Of a stretch of DNA of 64,000 nucleotides, positions 7,887 to 15,616 are shown piece after piece. The notes under the pieces are model-generated. The model was not told the origin of the DNA. It made no database searches and saw only the letters and a program-made list of their open reading frames with translations. A program made the position numbers and the translations under genes. This DNA is from Flammeovirgaceae bacterium SG7u.111 (GTDB lineage: Bacteria; Bacteroidota; Bacteroidia; Cytophagales; Flammeovirgaceae): positions 1,875,635 through 1,939,634 of the forward strand of contig CP139021.1 of NCBI GenBank assembly GCA_034044135.1. Reading direction: 5' to 3'. Position 1 is the first letter of the stretch, and every line of letters begins with the position of its first letter.

Positions 7887-7996
7887 TTGAATGGTGAATA
7901 TAGCTCATGAACTTGAGTGTTCCAAAGGCACGCCCAGTGAGGCGCACCGTAGGCTTATGGGGCATGCCTAGTGGCTCTCGACCGCCTACTCAATTG
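7876..7996. repeat. ~120 bp dispersed repeat, copy 3
   Basis: Near-identical to copy 1, including the left-hand GCTATGCATTATACAT extension. It differs at CTCGACCGCC near its right end and stops 7 bp after the stop of the next minus-strand gene. Confidence 0.85.
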
Positions 7997-8003
7997 TGTG
8001 TAG

Positions 8004-8519
8004 TTATTTTTTTATTTCATTTTTTAAGTCCAACAATTTCAATTCTTTGTGGTAGTTCTCAATTCTTGAGTGTGCATTTCCGTCAATTATTAAAATGACA
8101 ATTAACATTGAAATGGTTGTAACACTAATTGCTCTCCAAGTTGGTGTATTAATAAATAGAATTAATAATGCTGCTACGATAATTAATATTGGAACTACTT
8201 TAAATACAAATATAAATTGCTTTAAAGTGCTTTCAGAACGTTCAATTTCTGACTGATAAAAGGCAGTTTCATCAGTATTAAAATCCTTATCAAATTGTTT
8301 AACCCTTTGAATATTGGTGTAATTAGTACCGCTGCCAATTATTAATAGTAATATACCTGCTACTAACGTTGGAATGATATAAGCCTTTGCTAAATCTGTT
8401 TTTCCTAATTGCCAAAATCCAATACTTGCGATTAAAAAGCCAATCGCGAAGAAAATAAAGAAACGTGTTGAGAATACTTCGGCTTTTGCCCATTCGATTG
8501 CTAGCTTTAATACGTTCAT
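8004..8519 (-). CDS. Hypothetical membrane protein, array cargo
   Basis: A 171-residue protein with two pairs of hydrophobic helices: residues 18-62 (FFIFFAIGFLIASIGFW, then IIPTLVAGILLLIIGSG) and residues 100-150 (FVFKVVPILIIVAALLILF, then ISMLIVILIIDGN). A charged segment of about 40 residues between the pairs and a charged C-terminal helix are presumably cytosolic. I recognise no named family. Similar small four-helix proteins are common passengers in Bacteroidota accessory DNA. It is flanked by dispersed-repeat copy 3 at its 3' end and an unexplained TAACGTTT/AAACGTTA inverted repeat upstream (8543-8632). Confidence 0.75.
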   Translation of the reverse strand: MNVLKLAIEWAKAEVFSTRFFIFFAIGFLIASIGFWQLGKTDLAKAYIIPTLVAGILLLIIGSGTNYTNIQRVKQFDKDFNTDETAFYQSEIERSESTLKQFIFVFKVVPILIIVAALLILFINTPTWRAISVTTISMLIVILIIDGNAHSRIENYHKELKLLDLKNEIKK

Positions 8520-8670
8520 AGTTTCATTTTTTAATTCTGACTAACGTTTTTTTAAATCATCACAATATCAGGCGTTTACAAATCTTTCAAATTACTCCAA
8601 ATTTTCATTAAAAATCTAGCTAAACGTTAGCTTCGGAAATTAATCCAGATTTCCGGGATATGGGGAATTA

Positions 8671-8800
8671 CACACAACGGTTTTGTGTATGATTTGTGGG
8701 ACTTAGAATCCGTAGGATTTTCAGTTGCAGCAAATCAGTTGTTTAAAGATATAAATGTAAGTAGGAGGTTAGTATGGGTTATACATGTTGTTGTGCAACG
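8671..8800 (-). repeat. attC-like imperfect palindrome, site 5
   Basis: Outer boxes are CACACAACGG (8671-8680) and TTGTTGTGCAACG (8788-8800), mutually complementary as CACAAC/GTTGTG. Inner boxes GTGTATGATTTGTGGG and GGGTTATACAT are less well paired than in the other sites. It lies just after the DUF1801-CDGSH gene. Confidence 0.5.
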
Positions 8801-8803
8801 TTT

Positions 8804-9445
8804 TTATTTTTCCAATTGTTTATGCGAACCGTCACAATTAGGCATTCGTTTTGATAATCCACAAATACAATCATTTAATCCTTTACCGTTAAAAATTCTA
8901 TCCATATTTTTTTCTATTCTAGATATTCGAGTTTTTGATTGTTTTGATTGTGCAAAGTGTAAAAGATAACCTCTTTTTCTACCTTCAGTTAGATTATTAA
9001 AGGCACTTTCAAAGTTTGAACTTTCTTTGAATTTTGTCATTAGTTCTTCAGGAATCTCAAAGTCAGATGTTTGCTTTTTCTTTACTTTTATTCCTGCTTT
9101 TTCAACTTCAACAGCTTCAAAAATATAGGCTTTTATCTCAGCCGTCATGTTTTCAATCTCGCTAAAATGTGTAAACCTTATTTGACGTGTTTCCTGTACG
9201 TTTTTCGTTTGCTGGATCAATATATTATGTGTGTCTTTCAGTAAAACACCTTTGAAGAAATTAAGTGCACAATATTCTTTAAAACCATGTATAATTAAGA
9301 TATTGGACTTTTTATTTGTGTAACAAGGGACACCCCATTTTAATTCTTCAGTTAAGCCGCAATCCAGAACTAAACTTCTTAATATCTCCATTTCTTTTTG
9401 CCATTGGACGGCATTGCTTAAAAATTCATCAACCTTTGGATTCAT
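8804..9445 (-). CDS. DUF1801/YdeI-type protein fused to a CDGSH iron-sulfur domain
   Basis: A 213-residue protein. Residues 1-115 form a DUF1801 (YdhG-like) fold with LTEELKWGVPCYT and YCALNFFKGVLL. Residues 120-180 carry the YdeI-type C-terminal part (FEIPEELMTKF, FNNLTEGRKRGYLLHF, SKTRISRI). The tail has CICGLSKRMPNCDGSHK (residues 193-209), an exact CxCx2Sx3PxCDGSH signature that ligates a [2Fe-2S] cluster through three Cys and one His. The combined protein is presumably cytosolic and redox-active. The substrate is unknown. Start and length are supported by complete domains. Confidence 0.85.
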   Translation of the reverse strand: MNPKVDEFLSNAVQWQKEMEILRSLVLDCGLTEELKWGVPCYTNKKSNILIIHGFKEYCALNFFKGVLLKDTHNILIQQTKNVQETRQIRFTHFSEIENMTAEIKAYIFEAVEVEKAGIKVKKKQTSDFEIPEELMTKFKESSNFESAFNNLTEGRKRGYLLHFAQSKQSKTRISRIEKNMDRIFNGKGLNDCICGLSKRMPNCDGSHKQLEK

Positions 9446-9475
9446 ATTTTTCTATTTCGAATCTTTCTTAAATGT

Positions 9476-9608
9476 TGCACAACTGTTCGTGTGAGGATAG
9501 TTGCGTGATTAAGCAACTAACTTAGTAAAAATGGAACGAACCAGAGGAAAATCCGCAGGATTTTCCGAGTAGGCAGGAACCAAGTAATTATTTTATACTT
9601 TGTTGGGA
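9476..9608 (-). repeat. attC-like palindrome, site 6 (divergent)
   Basis: Outer boxes are GCACAAC (9477-9483) and TTTGTTGGGA (9599-9608). The centre holds two hairpins, GTTGCGTGATTAAGCAAC and GGAAAATCCGCAGGATTTTCC. The inner boxes are weak, so this is the least certain site. The following gene's last codons read through its right arm. Confidence 0.4.
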
Positions 9609-10169
9609 TTTGTTTTTATATTCATTTATTATTTCGTCGTCCCATACTTGGGCTTCAATATATTTATCATATTTAAACCTTTCTTCTGTCAAACATTTTT
9701 CATCCGATGGAACTCCGTATTCATTTATAAGGTCATTCATTTCGTCTAACAAGAAAACCTGTCCGTTACAATCTTTTCTATAGGTTTCAAGTTTTGGCTC
9801 ATCGTAAAATTGAAATGACACCATACTATCGGGATAAGTAAAACTTATGTATTCAGGCTTAAAGTCGGTTAAAGGAATTTTTATAACTCCTGGCTTTACA
9901 TACCAAGATTTTGCCCAATCACATTCTCCCAAAGTAAAATAAAAAGGGTCATTTCTATTGGGTTTTCCTCCTTTTAAAATTAATTTTTCTTTAATTCTTT
10001 TTTCTAATGCTAATCTTAATTCAATATAATCCTTGGGTCTTTTGCTATTCCAACCTTTTGAGATTTGACTTTGGATTTTTTTAGCTTTTTTATAACCCTT
10101 TTCAGTAATATTACGGAATGGCCCGTTATCGAATTCGTAATAATGAAATAAGAATTTCGGTATAGTCAT
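9588..10169 (-). CDS. Hypothetical 193-aa protein, array cargo (possible ADP-ribosyltransferase-like fold)
   Basis: It is not securely recognised. It starts TIPKFLFHYYEFDNGPFRNI, has KIPLTDFKPEYISFTYPDS in the middle and YIEAQVWDDEI near residue 172. A start of the H-Y/T...N-hydrophobic type, a central strand, and a late E in a YxEaQVW strand resemble by eye the layout of DarT-like and related ADP-ribosyltransferase folds, but the match is weak and only inferred. It is soluble, with no signal peptide. The last codons (QQSIK and stop) lie within repeat site 6, supporting cassette origin. Confidence 0.65.
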   Translation of the reverse strand: MTIPKFLFHYYEFDNGPFRNITEKGYKKAKKIQSQISKGWNSKRPKDYIELRLALEKRIKEKLILKGGKPNRNDPFYFTLGECDWAKSWYVKPGVIKIPLTDFKPEYISFTYPDSMVSFQFYDEPKLETYRKDCNGQVFLLDEMNDLINEYGVPSDEKCLTEERFKYDKYIEAQVWDDEIINEYKNKSQQSIK

Positions 10170-10187
10170 ATTATTTTCTTAAATAAA

Positions 10188-10367
10188 GCCTAACGTTAAA
10201 TGTATGAGTAGTAGCGGACTACAAAGCGGTTTCGTATCAAGTTACTAAGTAGCCAAAGCTGCACTTTATCTAAATAGTCAAATCGGCAGATTTGGCGGGG
10301 TTGATTAGAACTACTTACGCCCAAATACCCACAGAAACCGCTATTACTTATACATATTGTTGGGGCG
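10188..10367 (-). repeat. attC-like imperfect palindrome, site 7 (best example)
   Basis: Outer boxes are GCCTAAC (10188-10194) and GTTGGGGC (10359-10366), the closest in the window to integron R boxes (the complement of GTTRRRY, and a near-match to it). Inner boxes ATGTATGAGTAGTAGCGG and CCGCTATTACTTATACAT pair at most positions. The 180-bp length and central hairpin-forming segment (AATCGGCAGATTTGGCGGGG) are in the range of long attC sites. It lies between the HNH gene's 3' end and the 193-aa gene's start. Confidence 0.65.
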
Positions 10368-10376
10368 TCGTGCTTT

Positions 10377-11447
10377 CTATTTCTCCTCATCAGGTAGAAA
10401 ATTTGGTTTATAGTCCTCCTTTGTATACTCCTGCCAATACCAATTACTTGCAAATGCATAGTCTTTATTTTTTAAAAAATCTTTTTCCTCAATGTGTTCT
10501 GATGTTCCATTCATAAACTCTGTTCCGTCTCCGACACATAAATTAGATAATATATAATCATACACTTTCAAACCTAGTTCAGATGGTCCAGGAAGAACAA
10601 TAGCAAATTGTCTTGAAATACTTTTTGTCTCTAATCTGAAAATTACAAGAAAACAACGAAGTTCTTTTGGTAATGTAATAATATTAATGCCTTCCATCTG
10701 TTTAGGAAATTCATACTTAATCCAAAATACATCTGGAATTATTTTTTTGTCTGGATTCAATATTTGCTCTCGAATTTTATACAATGCTCCATTAATATAA
10801 AATCCATTTCCAAGCACAGAATATGCTAATAAGTAAGCAACTCTAAGCAATGCAATTTCAGCTCTCCTTTCGTTTGATGTTTTTTTAAATTTCAAGGAAA
10901 ACGGGAGAGTCTTAAAACCGTTGTCAAATACCTTATCTGGATAAAACAAAGGGTTGTAAATTGTTCTTGGTGGTATTAAATCTTCATTGAACTTTTGGGC
11001 TTTAATTGGATTTGAACGATTCGTTTGTACTTCTAATTTCAACTTTCCTTCTTTGTCGACCTCTACAGTTCCATTTACTTCATTCCCATTAAGCTCAAAT
11101 GTTGTGTCTGTTTTTGAGTTTGGCAAAAAAGAATGTGAATCTAATTCCAGAAGCCTATTTAATAGGTGATTATCCAATTCATGTCCACTTCGAGAATTGC
11201 ATGTTTTACATGTTAGAGTAAGCGGTTTACCACCCAATGATTTAGGAGGTACATCTTCAAGTGTTAAATAATTGCTCAAACTTGAATCAAGGTCTTTTTC
11301 ATAAAAAACCTCAAAGCACAAAGGGCATAGATATCCATTAGAAAAGTCAGGTTGAAAAGATATAGAAGGATGTTCTTTTACCCATTCCAAATTTTGAGAG
11401 AACAACTCAAATATTTTTTTCTTTTTATCTCTGTTTTGATTTGCCAT
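10377..11447 (-). CDS. HNH-like zinc-binding protein, array cargo
   Basis: A 356-residue protein with a paired cysteine cluster near the N-terminus: YLCPLCFEVFY (residues 39-49) and LTCKTCNSRSGHELDNHLL (about 78-97), with LEDVPPKSLGGKP between. This CxxC...CxxCN-H arrangement is that of HNH endonucleases that bind zinc. The rest (residues 110-356) is mixed alpha/beta and not recognised. It could be a defence or recombination nuclease, which would fit accessory DNA, but a nonnuclease zinc role cannot be excluded. It is the right-most cargo gene of the array. Confidence 0.75.
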   Translation of the reverse strand: MANQNRDKKKKIFELFSQNLEWVKEHPSISFQPDFSNGYLCPLCFEVFYEKDLDSSLSNYLTLEDVPPKSLGGKPLTLTCKTCNSRSGHELDNHLLNRLLELDSHSFLPNSKTDTTFELNGNEVNGTVEVDKEGKLKLEVQTNRSNPIKAQKFNEDLIPPRTIYNPLFYPDKVFDNGFKTLPFSLKFKKTSNERRAEIALLRVAYLLAYSVLGNGFYINGALYKIREQILNPDKKIIPDVFWIKYEFPKQMEGINIITLPKELRCFLVIFRLETKSISRQFAIVLPGPSELGLKVYDYILSNLCVGDGTEFMNGTSEHIEEKDFLKNKDYAFASNWYWQEYTKEDYKPNFLPDEEK

Positions 11448-11796
11448 TACTCTAATCTAAATGTCTCTGCCTTGCATGCGCCCCAACTTGTTTATATATG
11501 CAATTGCACATATATCCCTTATATTTATCTCCTTAAATATAGTACAGAAGAGTTGGTTTTTTGAGTGGAAACCCTAAAAGGTTATATAAAATAAGCGTTT
11601 CATAGATCAGAGGACATTATTAACTGATGTTTTGTCTTTCCATCCTTTTTCTTTATTGAATATACAAATAACCTATTTTTCAACCAAAAATAACCGTAAA
11701 GTTATACGTTAGTTAAACGTTTAATCCTACGGTTAATAAGGGTTTTAGCTTGAGCAATGCTATTATTCTAACTAATGGTGTTACTAGGCTTGGCGG
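11448..11796. other. Intergenic region at right boundary of the array
   Basis: It contains GCGCCCCAACTTGTTTATATATG (split here as GCGCCCCAAC at 11478-11487 followed by TTGTTTATATATG), which resembles half of an attC-like site without its partner arm, then AT-rich DNA. No gene is seen. This may be the edge of the cassette-like region. Confidence 0.4.
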
Positions 11797-12423
11797 CTAC
11801 TTTGTTTTTGGTGTGATATTTAGCTTTTTCCAAGACTTTATCATCCCGCTAGTGTTGGTGTACCATGTATAGAGTTGCTGGGCATTGGCTTCGTAGATGT
11901 TTTGCGCTTCGCTTCTTTCCTCTTCGTCTGTTTCTTGGACTAGCTTAAGGCTTACCATTTCTTTATAGAGCTTCATTCCCTCGCTGATGTATTCTTTGGT
12001 TATATTTGACGCTACGTAGTGTTCGAGCAAAGCTGCATCGTTGAGGATAGCAGAATAAAAGTTGAAAATCTGCATGCGTCGCTCAGCATATTTAGATTTT
12101 CTTATACCTTTGAGCTCTAGCCTTTTTATGATCATTACATCTTCTTTAAATAGCTTTTTTGAGATCTCGATCATTTTACCATAATGCTTCTTAAGGGCAT
12201 CAATGGCTTCATTGAGGGCTGAAGTGGCACTCATTCTACGTCCTTCTGCCGTAGTTTCTACTTGCTTTAGCTCTATTGTTTTGTTGTAGAGCTTCAGTGC
12301 ATCTTCAAACTGTTTTTTGGTGAAACCAGCGGCAATTGCCGTCTCCAATTCTTTTGGGCGGTTAAGTGTATGGTTTATAAAGCCCCATACATCTTCTAGT
12401 ACTTCATTAATTGTCTTGTTCAT
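11797..12423 (-). CDS. Hypothetical all-helical protein with internal duplication
   Basis: A 208-residue protein, almost entirely amphipathic helix, with no signal peptide. Residues 33-100 (ITKK-type start, LKLYNKTIELKQVE, then a second helix ending ISKKLF) align by eye with residues 142-205 (ITKEYISEGMKLYKEMVSLK, then TSGMIKSWKK), so the protein looks like a two-repeat helical bundle. The family is unknown. It is conserved-looking and cytosolic, and codon use resembles the chromosomal genes to its right rather than the AT-rich island to its left. Confidence 0.75.
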   Translation of the reverse strand: MNKTINEVLEDVWGFINHTLNRPKELETAIAAGFTKKQFEDALKLYNKTIELKQVETTAEGRRMSATSALNEAIDALKKHYGKMIEISKKLFKEDVMIIKRLELKGIRKSKYAERRMQIFNFYSAILNDAALLEHYVASNITKEYISEGMKLYKEMVSLKLVQETDEEERSEAQNIYEANAQQLYTWYTNTSGMIKSWKKLNITPKTK

Positions 12424-12754
12424 GCTTAAAAAGAGTTTAGTTTAACATAAATTAGACTACAAATAAAGCCGAGCTGACAACGTAGAACCGTTCGCTTTTC
12501 CTATTTTTCTTCTCTATGTAAGAATAAGCTTGGTAGTGAGTGTTTTATGGCTTGAAATAGCAGAAGGGTGTTCTCCTTTTTTTGTCGAGAAATAGGGTTC
12601 TGAAGGGATTTGGCAAGTAGAGAGCTTTAAAAGTCACTATTAAAAATCCCTAATTATAGTGAGAGGAATTAAATCAAGAAAATGTAAGAGATGTTAATGG
12701 TTAGCCAAGAAACAGGGGGTGTTTTTGATTTTTCTTTGTTATTCTTAGCCGAAT

Positions 12755-13033
12755 TTCAATTTCATTTGTTGAAATACCAATATTCTTTGGTAAGTATCCA
12801 TAATACCAAATATCCATTGGTATCCTTTGTTTAAATATATCTTTATTCTACCGAAATAGGGTAATTATTTGTTCGAATACCAAATATTCTAGAAGAAAAA
12901 GGGCAATATTTACTTCAAATGCGAATATCCCCAAATGAAATGCCAATATACCTTATTCAAATGAGTAAATCCCTTGTTTAAATATTTAAGTCCTTTGTTG
13001 AAATGTATTTATTCCCAAATATTATTTGGAAAG
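12755..13033. repeat. Degenerate AT-rich repeat tract
   Basis: About 280 bp in which short variants of TTTGTTGAAATACCAATATTC recur with spacing near 22-30 bp (for example AATACCAATATTC, ATACCAAATATCC, GAATACCAAATATTC, GAATATCCCCAAATG, GCCAATATACC, TTTGTTTAAATATTTAAG). There is no open frame. It lies in the 700-bp space between the helical protein and the S9 peptidase. Confidence 0.55.
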
Positions 13034-13075
13034 GCGGAGTTAGCTATCACGCTATAGTAGTGAATTTTACAAAAT

Positions 13076-13102
13076 AAAGACCTTGCACAGGGCAAGGTCT
13101 TT
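13076..13102 (-). terminator. Terminator hairpin after the S9 peptidase gene
   Basis: AAAGACCTTGC-ACAG-GGCAAGGTCTTT forms an 11-bp stem. On the minus strand it is followed by TTATTTTG. It lies 27 bp past the S9 peptidase stop. Confidence 0.75.
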
Positions 13103-13128
13103 CGGTAGTCATCAATTACTCAACATCT

Positions 13129-15057
13129 TTACATTTGTTGTTCTTCTGTTTCCTCAGGTACTTCTTTTTTGAGGTATTTATCGAGGAAGGCGAGGATATC
13201 ACCATAGCCTTTGATGCGGTTTTCCTTTTTGCTGAAGCCATGTCCCTCATCGTCGAAGACTACATATTCTACAGGCACGCCATTATTCTTAACTGCTTCC
13301 ACTATTTCGTCCGATTCGGCTTTGAGCACCCGCGGATCGTTGGCTCCTTGCAGCACCATCATCGGTTTTTTGATGTTTTCCGCATGGAAGAGGGGAGACT
13401 TGTTGTAAAGGGCAATGGAATCTTCTCCATAGGGGTTGCCCATCTCTTCGTACAGCGCATCTTTGAACGATTCCCACCAAGGCGGTATGCTCCTGAGCGT
13501 TCTTATCCAGTTGGTTACACCAAAGATATCTACACCCACTTCAAACTCGTCTGGGGCGAAAGCCATTGCTGCTGCGGTCATGTACCCACCATAAGATCCC
13601 CCAATGATACCTACTTTTGTAGTATCTACATAGCCAAGCGATTTGAAATATTCCTTCGCCCATATGCAGTCTTTCAAATCCACATCTCCGTGCTTTTGAT
13701 CATCCATTTTATTAAATGTTTTACCGTATCCGCTGCTTCCTCGGTTGTTTACACCGAGTACTACATACCCGTGGTTGGCAAAATATTGCATAATAGCCGA
13801 ATAGTTAGCACGGGTTTGTCCACCTGGGCCACCATGCACCCATACCAAAGCAGGAACTTTATTGTCTGCTGTAGCATTGTGAGGTTTGTATAGGATAGAA
13901 GGGATTTCCAAGCCATCGAACGATGGATAACGGATTACTTCTGCCGTTACCAAATCAGCAGCATTGATTTCTGGGTTTAGCGTATTGGTCAGTTGGCTTG
14001 CTTCGGTTTCCCCCATTTTTCCAAAGAACAAATTGCTTGGCATGTTCGATGCCCCGGCATAAAAAGTCAATACTTCTTCATTATCGCCAATATTCACCGA
14101 GGTAATATCTCCGCCTTCTATGCTAGGGAATTGCACCTCTTTTCCAGATGCTATTTCAAACACTTTGATGCTGTTCCTGCCATCTTCGTTGATTCCGATG
14201 ATGCGGTATTTCTCATTGAAGGAAGAGTAAGCATACATCACATCCCAGTCGGCTTTGAAAACTTCCTCTTTTTCCCCACTTTCCAAGTCGTATTTAGCCA
14301 GATACATGTATTCATTGCCTTCGTTGGTGGTAAAGTAAAAGGTTTTGTTATCGAGACTAAATTCTGAAGCCGAATAGCTGTTTCCGTTGGCTGGGGCGAG
14401 CAATTTCATCTCTTTGGTTTCAGTATCGTAAATGTACAGCTCATTGCTGCTGGTAGTAATGGTTTTTGAAAGGGCAAAATAGCGCTTGTCGTTGGACATA
14501 CCTGTAAAATCCATGCCTGCATCGTTTTGGTAGATCATGGTAGGTTCGAAAGTCTCGATGTCCATTTCATATACATCCACAAATTTGTTGTCCCGCTTGT
14601 TTGAACCAAAAAAGAACCCAGTTCTTTCCCTGTTCCAGCCATAGAAATTGGAGCGAGCACCTTCCCAAGGAGTAAGGTCGCTGACTTCTCCTTCGGGTGT
14701 TTGCATAAAAATGTGGTTTATTTCGTCCCCATTGTTGTCGGCACGGAAAAGAAAACGGTCGTCGTGGGGGAAATAGGCTGATGCAAACACAGTTTGGCTG
14801 TCCGATTGGGTGAGCTGTATAGGTTCGCCACCTTCTATAGGAACGCTGTACACATTATAGATCCCAGACTCATCGCTGGAAAACAAAATCTTGGAATAAT
14901 CGTGGGAAAAGGAACTTCCCCCAATACTTGTGTTACCAAAAAATTGCTCGATGGTATATTCCTGTACCATCTGGGCTTCTTCCTCTGGTGGGGCTTGCTT
15001 ACTACATCCCCAAAGGGCAAGAGCCATCAATACGAGTATGCTTAAGTTTACTTTCAT
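13129..15057 (-). CDS. S9 prolyl oligopeptidase-family lipoprotein
   Basis: A 642-residue exported peptidase. The N-terminus MKVNLSILVLMALALWGCSK has a lipobox (LWGC), so it should be a membrane-anchored lipoprotein in the periplasm. Residues 30-370 form a WD40-like beta-propeller (repeated S-x-D-x-x-x-F and IYDTET blades). Residues 390-640 are the alpha/beta hydrolase domain with the nucleophile in GGSYGGY (Ser488), Asp574 in GANDPR and His606 in DEGHGF. This is the dipeptidyl-peptidase/acylaminoacyl-peptidase group that releases short peptides. It appears monocistronic with its own terminator. The precise peptide specificity cannot be told. Confidence 0.95.
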   Translation of the reverse strand: MKVNLSILVLMALALWGCSKQAPPEEEAQMVQEYTIEQFFGNTSIGGSSFSHDYSKILFSSDESGIYNVYSVPIEGGEPIQLTQSDSQTVFASAYFPHDDRFLFRADNNGDEINHIFMQTPEGEVSDLTPWEGARSNFYGWNRERTGFFFGSNKRDNKFVDVYEMDIETFEPTMIYQNDAGMDFTGMSNDKRYFALSKTITTSSNELYIYDTETKEMKLLAPANGNSYSASEFSLDNKTFYFTTNEGNEYMYLAKYDLESGEKEEVFKADWDVMYAYSSFNEKYRIIGINEDGRNSIKVFEIASGKEVQFPSIEGGDITSVNIGDNEEVLTFYAGASNMPSNLFFGKMGETEASQLTNTLNPEINAADLVTAEVIRYPSFDGLEIPSILYKPHNATADNKVPALVWVHGGPGGQTRANYSAIMQYFANHGYVVLGVNNRGSSGYGKTFNKMDDQKHGDVDLKDCIWAKEYFKSLGYVDTTKVGIIGGSYGGYMTAAAMAFAPDEFEVGVDIFGVTNWIRTLRSIPPWWESFKDALYEEMGNPYGEDSIALYNKSPLFHAENIKKPMMVLQGANDPRVLKAESDEIVEAVKNNGVPVEYVVFDDEGHGFSKKENRIKGYGDILAFLDKYLKKEVPEETEEQQM

Positions 15058-15110
15058 TATATATAGGTTTTATTGAATAATTTAATATGCTTGATGAATT
15101 ACTAGGTGTT

Positions 15111-15273
15111 TTAAGTAGGTGAACATAAAAAACCATATATTTTGACTATTTCTTTTTCTGCTATGCTTTGTTGCAAAATCATTCCGTAGCTGGGCTATGC
15201 AAGGATTTTTTGCCTTGCCTAACGAAAAAATAACCGCATCCAAATATATGTTTACTTATGTCCACCTACTTAA
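15111..15273. mobile_element. MITE-like element with ~34-bp terminal inverted repeats
   Basis: The left end TTAAGTAGGTGAACATAA (15111-15128) and the right end, whose reverse complement reads TTAAGTAGGTGGACATAAG, match over about 34 bp with few mismatches, extending to CATATATTT on both sides. The 163-bp element has no coding frame and contains a GC-richer core (GCTGGGCTATGCAAGG). It lies between two divergently oriented genes. Confidence 0.65.
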
Positions 15274-15616
15274 TGAGTTTTTACCTCTTTATAGATATTG
15301 CTGAAGGTTGTTGGTTACGAGTTACTGGTTTTTTACTTAATAAAGCATAGTTTACTTCTGCTTGGTAAAATCATCTAAAGCTTAGTTTATTACCTATTAA
15401 ATAGTGTAGCGAAGTGTATTTGTGAAAGCTTCTGGATAGATAAAGTATAGGAAGGGAAGTGTTTGTATGGTTCAATTTATGAAAAAGGAAGAGGGAAACA
15501 AATAGTAATATGACAAATGGGGCAAATCATTGGTGTATGGAAGTAAGGAGGAATATCTGTTAGCTTTTATATGTAAGTTTGTTGTAGTCACTTTATTCGG
15601 AACCAAAATCAATAAA

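Noticed and set aside
4956-8098. Plus-strand frames starting MSLSVPKARPVRR or MNLSVPKARPVRR in the dispersed repeats
   Set aside because: They are shared only because the DNA repeat is shared; the frames diverge after the repeat ends and lie antisense to cargo genes.
12755-13033. CRISPR array
   Set aside because: Repeats are short, irregular and degenerate, with no constant spacer length and no cas genes nearby.
13135-13893. 252-codon plus-strand frame opposite the S9 peptidase gene
   Set aside because: Antisense to a gene with intact catalytic motifs; composition is that of a shadow frame.
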